Shown here: positions 56,416-64,000 of the stretch, piece after piece
Layout of the letters: each line of letters begins with the position of its first letter
How positions within the stretch are numbered: the first letter of the stretch is position 1
Assembly: GCF_026745355.1 (NCBI RefSeq)
Contig: NC_079202.1
Span: 37,338,043-37,402,042 of the forward strand
Reading direction: 5' to 3'
DNA: 64,000 bases
Source of the DNA: Beta vulgaris subsp. vulgaris
Taxonomy: Eukaryota; Streptophyta; Magnoliopsida; Caryophyllales; Amaranthaceae
Notes under the pieces: model-generated
Databases searched by the model: none
Told to the model about the DNA's origin: nothing
Seen by the model: only the letters and a program-made list of their open reading frames with translations
Made by a program: the position numbers and the translations under genes

Positions 56416-56625
56416 AAAAATAAAGCCTCTTTCAGTATTATCATATCTAGGGATCAAGTCTCAAAAATTATCACCTAGGGATCCATTGGTGACGTTTTGT
56501 ATCTCACAACCTATTTCTTCTGATTCTAACAAGTTTTGTCGATGAAAATGGGTCGTGTTGAACCTCTTAGAGTTACGATTCAATAAGGCATTTGCCTTTA
56601 CCCACTGAAAATCTCAACCTGTAAT

Positions 56626-56869
56626 CAGAGGGGTAGATGGGGGTGTGCAAGGAGCCCAATAGCGCAGGGCCTCCAAAATTATAAAGGCCCCAAAATATAT
56701 TATTTTGAAAATTTGACTTCATATTTGAAAAATGAGCCTTGTTTCCCACCATGAATAAATTTGTCAATGATTTATCTTTAGAACTCTAACCTTCCATCTT
56801 TATTTTCTATAAATTTAGGGCTCAATGTTTATATTAGAACCGGGGCCCCAAAATCTTCAAGACGGCCTG
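56626..56869. mobile_element. hAT-type MITE, 244 bp, 8-bp target duplication
   Basis: Perfect CCTGTAAT flanks (56,618-56,625; 56,870-56,877). Ends cagaggggtagatgggggtg and, on the complement, caggccgtcttgaagatttt. CAG ends and an 8-bp duplication indicate hAT. Related to 58,929-59,183 in opposite orientation. Confidence 0.8.
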
Positions 56870-56902
56870 CCTGTAATTATATGTCACCTTATCTCAACCA
56901 TA

Positions 56903-57500
56903 TCTCCATTATTTAAGGGAAGGTGGGAGCAATGGTGTCCTCTTTTGAAATGTCTATTTTGCCCCCCTTTCCTTTCTAAATTACAAAACGAATGTCAAAA
57001 CCAAAATCGTCACTCAAAGGAAACTACCGAAAATTAATTTACAACGCTCACTCACAAATCATTTAAAAGAAGAAACTTTACAAATTACTCATACAATTGA
57101 GAAAAGCACGTTATAAAAATCACACAAATCACGCAAATCACTTAAATAATCAGAAAACTTTATTAAAACTTAAAATTAACATACAAACTAAAACTAATAA
57201 CCTAGAATGTCAATACATACAAAAACATTATTTATAAAAATTTACTTACAAATCACTATTCTCAAGAACCATTCGCATTTAATGGTGGGTCATGATAAAA
57301 AAATTGAGGTGTATTTGTAGTGAATTCAAAATTTAGAATTTAGACAAGGAAAAAAATTATTTACTTTTTTATAGTGTTTTCTATATATAATGAAACTTTT
57401 ACATATATTTGGACCTATTATCTTTTTCTATTATATAATAATGATTAATAATCAAGGTAAAAAGGTTTACGTAAAATATCATTCAAGAATTAAAGTACAA
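56903..57500 (+). mobile_element. Helitron-like 5' part
   Basis: Begins TCTCCATTATTTAAGGGAAGG after A and matches the start of the complete element at 57,505 (ttgccccc, then ttctaaattacaaa). No CTRR end or hairpin was found before the next element starts. Confidence 0.5.
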
Positions 57501-57504
57501 CATA

Positions 57505-58085
57505 TCTCTATTATATAAGGGAAGGGATGAGCTATGTTGTCCTCGAATGAAGAGACTATGTTGCCCCCTTTCCATTCTAAATTACAAATTCACTTACAAA
57601 TCAAAGGGGGCTTCAAACAAAAAACCAAAAATATAATTATAACAATCACTCACAAGTCAACTAAAATCATAAATTGCATATTTTGCATTATGCAAATCAC
57701 TAAAATGAGGAAGCTTTACAAAAACTTAAAAATTTACTTACAAACTACAACCTATGAAAAAATTGACATGAAATCATAGTGTCCACTTTCTTTACAATTT
57801 ATGAAGTACTGTACTTAATTCAAAAATCAACTAAAAAATTATAATTTAAAGAAAATTTAATAAAATTTCTATTTTGTTCATAAAATTTAACTTTGAAAAG
57901 TAAAAAAAAAAAAAAAAAAGAATGGTGAGAGACTTAAGTGACAGAGACTAAACCAATCAAATTTTAGAACTAAAAACAATTATACTTCGTATGTCCGATG
58001 TTCAAATTTTGACTCTTATGTCGAAGAAAATCGAGTTTCTGTTTCGAAAAAAATTCAAGCACGCATCGCGTGCAAAAAAATCTAG
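57505..58085 (+). mobile_element. Non-autonomous Helitron, 581 bp
   Basis: Begins TCTCTATTATATAAGGGAAGG after A (57,504). Ends GCACGCATCGCGTGC hairpin, A-run, then tctag (CTAG at 58,082-58,085) before T (58,086). The interior is A-rich, with no Rep/helicase. Short frames are spurious. Confidence 0.85.
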
Positions 58086-58190
58086 TATCTGTTAAATGGG
58101 TCGTGGATAGGTTTCATGTTAATGTATGATATAATGGGATTGAGCATTCCTCGACACCGCTAAACAATTTGATGTACAGTGAGATGGTTA

Positions 58191-58508
58191 CTCCATCCGT
58201 TTCTTAAAGATCTTCCCTCTTTTCGTTTAAGTGTGTTTCCAAAAGATCTTTCCTTTTTTTACTTTATTCGTTATTTGGAATTTTTTTTCTCCTTTTTACC
58301 CTCTCATATCCCTATCATATGGTGCACCTTAAATTATTAATTCAATTTTACTCCCTTTCTCTCTCCTACTTTAACCTGTTTTTATTTGTTTATTTATCTT
58401 AATCCCTTTCTCTCTCCTACTTTACCCACCCTACACCGCCACACAAATTAATTCTCATTGGTATCTGTAGTAACAGTAACAAAGAAAATCTTTAGAAAAT
58501 GGAGGTAG
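58191..58508. mobile_element. Stowaway MITE, 318 bp
   Basis: Ends ctccatccgtttcttaaaga and the complement of tctttagaaaatggaggtag, TA on both sides. Same family and exact length as 8,735-9,052, opposite orientation. Confidence 0.85.
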
Positions 58509-58928
58509 TACATGCTAACGTGACTATTCTCAACGCTAATCTAGTTATCTTATGATGGGATCGAGTCAATTATCGTGTTCTATCAACTTATGCCAAGTTT
58601 ATCTAACCCCATCAAAATTCACTATTTACTTTCTTTTTTTTACTGAACTGCCATCGGTAACAATTGTATCATTTGTTGTGTGCTTCAGCTCCATATAGGT
58701 TGTTGTTATGGAGTGGTAGATCTAAAATTCGAGATTTATATTTTTTTTCTAAGATATCAATTATATTAATTGTACTGTTTATAATAAATGATCCAAAACG
58801 TTTGACAATCACCAGATCAGTTTCAACACAAATTTGTTTATAAATGACAGTGATGTGTCATATTATCGTATTCGACCAACTTATATCTCTACTCTCAATC
58901 CCATCAAAATTTATAATAATATCATAGA

Positions 58929-59183
58929 CAGGGCCGTCTTAAAACTTTGAGGCCCCGGTTCTAAAATGAAAATTGAGCCCCAATATTAATAAATTAAGGA
59001 CGAAATAGTTCGAAAGTTAAAGGTGAAAGTTCAAATATTAATGATAAATCGTTAAATTTTTCTTATTAAGAGTGAAAAATGATGGTTATTTGCTTTAATA
59101 TGAACTAAAATTATTATAATAATTATATTTTGAGGCTCGCTCTGTGTTGCAGGCCTCTTTGCACACCCTCATCTACCTCTCTG
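58929..59183. mobile_element. hAT-type MITE, 255 bp, near-perfect 8-bp target duplication
   Basis: ATCATAGA / ACCATAGA flank it. Ends cagggccgtcttaaaacttt and, on the complement, cagagaggtagatgagggtg. Relative of 56,626-56,869. Confidence 0.75.
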
Positions 59184-59231
59184 ACCATAGATAAAAATTG
59201 AAATAGTATTTTGAAATATAATTTTGTGGAC

Positions 59232-59395
59232 AGACAAAGTACGTACTATAAATTGTTGTTTGGGAAAATCCTACATTATGGTTATCAAAATATTAAGTAA
59301 TCTTTATTCCATAGACAAAGTACTACTCTAAGTTTTTAAAAGATCCTAGATCATGGTTATCAGATTTGTAAGTGATCTTTAATCCTTTAGTTGAT
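59232..59395. repeat. Imperfect tandem duplication, ~82-bp unit
   Basis: gacaaagtacgtactataaa ... tggttatcaaaatattaagt is followed by a diverged copy gacaaagtactactctaagt ... tggttatcagatttgtaagt. Non-coding. Confidence 0.65.
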
Positions 59396-59949
59396 TGAGG
59401 AAGGAATGAGAATGTTTTTTCTATTGAATAGTGGCATAATTGTGAGGTAAAGAATCATAATAATAATAACTAATAAGTTACGGCGCTAAGCTAATTTTGC
59501 AACGTGCACCTTACTTCTTACATATATATTCCGTCTTCTTCTTATTAACTTTTGGATTTAACAATATAAGAGAAGAATGTACAAAAAAGAAAAAGAAAAT
59601 GCATACAAGTAGAGATCATAGTGAGGGAGAAAAAAAAGAGATAAAAAGTGGGCTTATTGCCTCATGATATATGCCTCACGAAACAGATCATTTGCGCTGT
59701 TTCAACCAACCAATTGGTAGGACCCAGCACCTTTGTAAAACCAAGTTGTTACATTACATTAACATTACAGAGCGTGAAAGGCTGGCACATGCTGTGAAGA
59801 TAATGTGTTAAGGGCTGTGACTTTTCCCCCACTCTTCTTTTTGTTACCTCCCTACACCTCAATTTATTAATTTCAACTTCTTTATTGTTTTCCGAAAATT
59901 ACTATAATTTTAAAACTAACCCCGAAGAGAAATGAGAGTAACATCCTAG

Positions 59950-60270
59950 CTTTCGTATACATGAAAATTTAATTTATGTAGGAAGTTTCATTTGTTAGGA
60001 AATTACTTTTCTTATATAATTTATAGAAAATGCTCTAAATTTGTTTGGTTGACATGAAGTAATTTGCAGTTCCCGTGAATTTTAATTGACCAAGAGAGGG
60101 GTAGGTAATTAAATTCCAACGTTTTGTGGGAATTTCAATTTTCCGAGGAATTTCATTTGTTCCCATTTTCTCAACTTCCTGTCAACCAAACAACTTCCCA
60201 AATGAGAAAATCATGGGAATTTTCATTGCCTAAATAAATTTATGTCACTAAACGAGCACTAGGTGGTTTT
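59950..60270. mobile_element. 'TTGTTTGGTTG' family element, copy 2
   Basis: Reverse-oriented relative of the 0.55-kb element: aaatttgtttggttgacatg, gaggggtaggtaattaaatt, ccaacgttttgtgggaattt, ending taaacgagcactag. AT-rich, non-coding. Confidence 0.5.
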
Positions 60271-60341
60271 TTTGTTGACAGGAAATTATGTATGTAATAG
60301 AAACTTTCATAATTTTCAGATTTGAATAGTTGTTTGGTTGC

Positions 60342-60897
60342 CCAGCTTAAAAGCACCCTTGTCGAAGCGAAGCGCCTGAAATAAGAGTTCAATTCCCAGC
60401 TAACCGTGCCCAACAGAAAGACTTGTGGTCAACTATCGTATTATCCCTAAAAGGGGGACTCTAACTAAGAAAGTGGAATACTCATCAGTGGATTCAACTA
60501 TTCACCCAATGTTGTTTACAATGTTGTATGGGAAATTGTGCTTTCCAGTAGACGGGTACCTGTCCTCGGAAGATAGATGCCACGGAGAAGACCCTAAAAT
60601 CTCTGTTGTGTGCCCCGACAATCAATACTTTCTAACATCTGCAGTTGATTCTTCTTAACAGCCTATTTTATATAAGACAATATCTCCCTCTCTCCGTCTG
60701 TACTCGGAGTTCTAGCTTTCTTCCATAACAGGCTCTTCAGCATGGAAGCCTTTCGCATGAATTAAGTTCAAGTAGAAAGTACCTCACTCTTTAATCGAAG
60801 TGGTAATCGCACATCTTTCTTCCACTTCTTTTTATCCTGGTCAGCGCATCAGTTTTGGGTATAGAGGGCCATAGGTTCGAATCCTGTCACCTGACAG
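60342..60897 (+). other. Probable mitochondrial DNA insert (NUMT) inside a MITE
   Basis: The interval differs in composition from its flanks (clearly higher GC, less A/T-run rich) and ends with most of a plant mitochondrial trnP. Its left part holds an open frame of 77 codons (60,425-60,658, MVNYRIIPKRGTLTKK...SAVDSS) with balanced amino-acid composition; I do not recognise the product. It could be mitochondrial intergenic DNA or several joined organelle pieces. Only the tRNA portion is identified by sequence. Confidence 0.6.
60838..60894 (+). pseudogene. trnP: Truncated mitochondrial-type tRNA-Pro(UGG)
   Basis: tggtcagcgcatcagtttt, gggtatagagggcc, ataggttcgaatcctgtcac match the D arm to acceptor part of plant mitochondrial trnP-UGG. 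The anticodon loop TTTGGGT keeps TGG. The 5' acceptor strand and start of the D arm are missing and the anticodon stem carries a mismatch, so it is not a functional tRNA gene. Confidence 0.75.
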
Positions 60898-61139
60898 AAT
60901 TGGGGGTAATAAAAATTCAAGAGAATTTGGAATTCTCACAAAATGTAAGAATTTATTTACCTACCCTCTCCTTGATCACTCACAATTCATACATAAATTC
61001 CTATGAATTACAACTTTCCTTATAACTACCAAACAATTTAGACCTTAGGAATTTTATAAGGAAATTAATTTTCCACAAATTGTAAATTCCTATGAGGATT
61101 TAATTCCCATTACAACCAAACAAGCACTAGTAGTATTTC

Positions 61140-61575
61140 TAAACAACGCGAGAAGAAATATGGTAGTAATATTTAAAGATGGAGGAATACATTCGTTGCT
61201 TCTTACTTCCTCTATTTTATTAGTTGCTACACATCTTGTTCTTATGTCATTCAATACATTACTTTGATAAATAATATTTCTAATTATAGACAGTGAAAAT
61301 TACAAAAAGTTAATAACAAATCGAACAAGATTAGTTGATAAATAGTAGTTATTATGCATGTGTCACATCTCAAAATATAATAGAGGAAGTATTTGATATA
61401 GTATATATTTTAAAATTAGGTTTACATGGTTGACTATATATATTTCTTCCGTTCTTTTAACATATGGTTTAAGCATGTGTTTTAAGGGAATTATGAAGGT
61501 AGTGGAGTTTACAAATATAGATTGATCGGTGGAACATTAATGATATATTTAGGTACATTTATATTAGGGTCAGGC
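61140..61575. other. Unassigned AT-rich region
   Basis: No element ends or gene recognised. Confidence 0.4.
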
Positions 61576-61864
61576 TGTTAGAGGATCAATTCAACCAAAG
61601 TTTAAACTGATGGTTGGACCCTCAATATTGGGTTTAGTTTATATTCTATGACGCACCCTTACATGAAAATACATTGGACTTGAAATGCGCTTGCAATATA
61701 GCCCTCCTTATATCCAGTGCTAAATAGAGGGGTGGTTGCGACTTGGACCATTACCCTTCTTATTACATGGGCTTTGATACCATGTTAGAGAACCAAATAA
61801 ACCAAAAGTTTAAGTGATTGGAACCTCAAATTGGTTTTATATTGTATAATGGGCAATATAGTCA
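61576..61864 (-). mobile_element. TRIM-like miniature LTR element, ~290 bp
   Basis: Two direct repeats of ~85 bp: tgttagaggatcaattcaac ... (61,576-61,663) and tgttagagaaccaaataaac ... (61,783-61,864). On the minus strand the second is followed by TGGTATCAAAGCCC (61,782-61,769), an initiator tRNA-Met PBS. The internal region is only ~120 bp and non-coding. A polypurine tract is not evident and the repeats have diverged. Confidence 0.5.
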
Positions 61865-62462
61865 AATCGGGTAGCAGTTATTACCAAAAAGAAGAAATTT
61901 GGATATAAAACTATTAAAAGAGGTATTGTTGCAATATACAGAAACGAAGGAAGTATAATTTTTTTTTATATATTAATATTACAAAAGTACAATTTAAGAC
62001 CAAGATAATAATAGATATAGTTTTACAACATAATTTAAGAGATTTTACTGGTCAAAATAAAGTTTACAAAAGTGCATGGCCTTTCAATAGAGAGGAATTG
62101 AAGAAGTTGAGCAAAAAAGGAAAAAAATTACACTATTCATTTTTAGTTTGAGATCAAAGACGAACTTATGAACCAACATTTTGTTTGGGACCCATATTAA
62201 ATTGTTGGAAAGTTATGAAAGTATGCTCTGATATATTGTTTGTTTTAGCTAAAAGTAGTTCTTGTAATTAAATCTATTACTAAAATGTTTGAGAAATAAT
62301 TGGAGTTTGCTACACCACAAGTCATTTTACATGCTACTATGTAAGTTTGATATTTCACTTTCAATAATAAATTACTCAAATTAAAAAGTTATAGGTAAAA
62401 TTTAATTCAATCCCATGACTATTAGGTTTGTACATTATCCTTTTTACCACACATCTACATGA
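61865..62462. other. Unassigned AT-rich region
   Basis: No supported feature. Confidence 0.4.
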
Positions 62463-63043
62463 TAAGGGATGGGCATAGATCAAGTATAAGGCAGGTCCTG
62501 ACTCGTAAATTTTGATTTGGACCTAGGCCGACCAGATCCACAGAGTCTTGAAACTCCGGACCCTTAACGAGATGCAATAGGTCTAACGGATCCTGGGTTC
62601 AAAATGGTCTAAAGCTTATTAACAATTCCCATTGTTTATTTGAGTCGTAATTTTTTAACCTCGTTTTTTAGTTATTAAAATGATAAAAGACCACAATATT
62701 AGGTTAATCCTTTTATTGAACATTCTAAATTAAAACATTGGCAATGGATAAAGTGAGAAGGCTAGGGTCTAAGAATTTGAGTCATTTGACTTAGTGCCTA
62801 CGTGAAAAGTTTTATTGCTATCTATCTACATCGTATTATTATATATATAAATATTATATATGTAAAGAAAAGGGTCTATGGGGTGGGACAGGCAAGATAT
62901 GGATTTATCAGACCCAAAACCGATGTTCGACACTCAGATTTGACCAACACCAAACGAGTCTTAAATTTTTTGGACCCAGACCCTTAATAATGGGTCAAGT
63001 CGAATAGGTTCTGAACCGGGTCCTAGGTTCATATCCATACCTA
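62463..63043. mobile_element. Putative hAT-like non-autonomous element, 'GGGTC' type
   Basis: Ends taagggatgggcatagatca and, on the complement, taggtatggatatgaaccta. Subterminal GGGTC/GGACC words (gatccacagagtcttg; gacccagacccttaataatg) flank an AT core. The flanking 8 bp do not match clearly. Confidence 0.5.
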
Positions 63044-63540
63044 TATATCACATTCGTTGTAAACACAATCCAAATACTAAATTCTTCTACCTCATTAAAA
63101 TTTTGGTAAAAATTAAAAGCATAACAACAATGGCCTTTAAATAACAATCGACAATTTAGCGTTGATAGAGTCAATCAAAACGTGGAGTATTCTTCAATTT
63201 TAAAACTTCATTGCTCAATTCTCAAAATTAAATATTTTACCTCTATTTTTTATATTGTTAGGAAAATTTCATTATACTATTTTTCATAATCAATTTTTTT
63301 TTTCAAACAAACTATCTTATATAATAAATTTCTTTCGATATATACTACCACTTTACCGTAAATGGGGTTTAATCACTAATAATTAAGTCGCCGTAAATTC
63401 TTTTCTTTCTTCCCCTCTTGTTTCTCTCCTCTTTTTTTGCTATCTCACTAATAGCAACACATACGATGATTGTCATTTATTGATTAGTATAAAATATAAA
63501 AGTAAAATGATAGTATATTGAAAAAAAATTGTTATATATA

Positions 63541-63640
63541 AGAAAGTTTTTCAAAAGAAAATATTATTAAAAGGAAGTTTTTCAAAAGAAAATATTATTG
63601 AAAGGAAGTTTTTCAAAAGAAAATATTTTTAAAAGTTAGT
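63541..63640. repeat. 31-bp tandem repeat, ~3 copies
   Basis: The unit aaaggaagtttttcaaaagaa + aatattattg is repeated three times with few differences; a partial fourth copy (ggaagttttttttgaaaatt) is near 63,667. Confidence 0.8.
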
Positions 63641-64000
63641 TTTTTAAAAAATAGTTAATTATAAAAGGAAGTTTTTTTTGAAAATTTTCCTTATTATTAA
63701 TACACAGAGTTTTTTGTAAGAAAGATACAAACTCATGGTAAATTATTTCTCCATTTATCAATTGTTTCTTTTTTCACAAAAATCAATCAATAATAATGTT
63801 AACATATAATTTCACATATAATTTATGAATTAAAGAACTTTTCAAAATTGATGAATAAAAGTACTCAAGTTTTAGACCTGTGATTTATATAATATCAAAA
63901 TAACTAAAACTGAACACTTCTGCATACCCCTCTACCACATAGGGATAATCACTCGATTTGAGGAAATACTAAGTAGAATGAAATAAATTAGGAGACCCTC
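63641..64000. other. Unassigned AT-rich right edge
   Basis: Nothing recognised; the sequence runs off the window. Confidence 0.4.

Larger units (their letters stand above)
60271..61130. mobile_element. 'TTGTTTGGTTG' family element, copy 3, split by foreign DNA
   Basis: Left part to gaatagttgtttggttg (60,341), right part from tgggggtaataaaaattc (60,901) to accaaacaagcactag. In copy 1 these phrases are ~20 bp apart (gttgtttggttgg ... atggggataataaaaattc). The interval here is a ~556-bp insertion. Confidence 0.6.

Noticed and set aside
60838..60894. Functional nuclear tRNA gene
   Set aside because: 5' acceptor strand and part of the D arm missing, anticodon stem damaged; matches mitochondrial rather than nuclear tRNA-Pro.

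Overview
The window is AT-rich nuclear DNA from a flowering plant, almost certainly a eudicot. The evidence is plant-type L1 LINEs (ORF1 with DUF4283 and a CCHC knuckle, ORF2 with endonuclease, RT and zf-RVT, sometimes RNase H), Ty1/copia elements primed by initiator tRNA-Met, Stowaway, Tourist, hAT, CACTA, MULE and Helitron families, and a piece of plant mitochondrial trnP. The GRF-zinc-finger MULE and the repeat flavour would fit Caryophyllales (beet, spinach or quinoa relatives), but that is a weak inference. I found no convincing intact host gene. The window reads as a gene-poor, repeatedly invaded intergenic region.

Layout. 0-7.4 kb: low-complexity DNA, several MITEs, two putative hAT-like elements, a ~560-bp (CTN)n microsatellite, and a 1.56-kb non-autonomous CACTA element sitting inside a degenerate 'GTAACC' repeat. 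7.4-12 kb: mostly unassigned AT-rich DNA with a Stowaway inside another Stowaway at 8.6-9.2 kb. 12.0-23.6 kb: a three-level nest in which an older LINE (A) is split by a second LINE (B), whose ORF2 is split by a 1,594-bp MULE with a perfect 9-bp target duplication. 23.8-26.9 kb: a minus-strand copia element (A) with RT deleted and a Tourist MITE in its leader. 26.9-31.1 kb: MITEs, a GC-rich hAT element with an 8-bp target duplication, and a LINE RNase H fragment. 31.7-33.2 kb: 5'-truncated minus-strand LINE C. 33.7-37.7 kb: copia B, plus strand, same family as A, carrying a 1.6-kb solo LTR that itself carries a Stowaway. 37.9-46.3 kb: Helitrons, MITEs, a long-TIR element, AT microsatellites and a second GC-rich hAT element. 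46.85-51.05 kb: LINE D interrupted by a 1.64-kb non-coding LTR element. 51-58.5 kb: Helitron cluster, a Micron-like hairpin element in a (TA)n tract, and further TIR elements. 58.5-64 kb: more MITEs, a MITE split by a probable mitochondrial insert, and a TRIM-like element.

The most interesting object is the MULE at 15,351-16,944. Between 112-bp terminal inverted repeats it carries a remnant of the PB1-like N-terminus of a MULE transposase on the plus strand and, convergently on the minus strand, a two-exon gene for a GRF-type zinc-finger protein with a coiled coil and a C-terminal hydrophobic segment. That convergent two-gene plan resembles maize MuDR (mudrA/mudrB), but with a different second gene. 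Other strong signals are a set of very short poly(A) insertions with perfect or near-perfect target duplications, paralogous 'empty sites' for two insertions, and a mitochondrial insert inside a MITE. All retroelement reading frames seen are broken and are annotated as pseudogenes.
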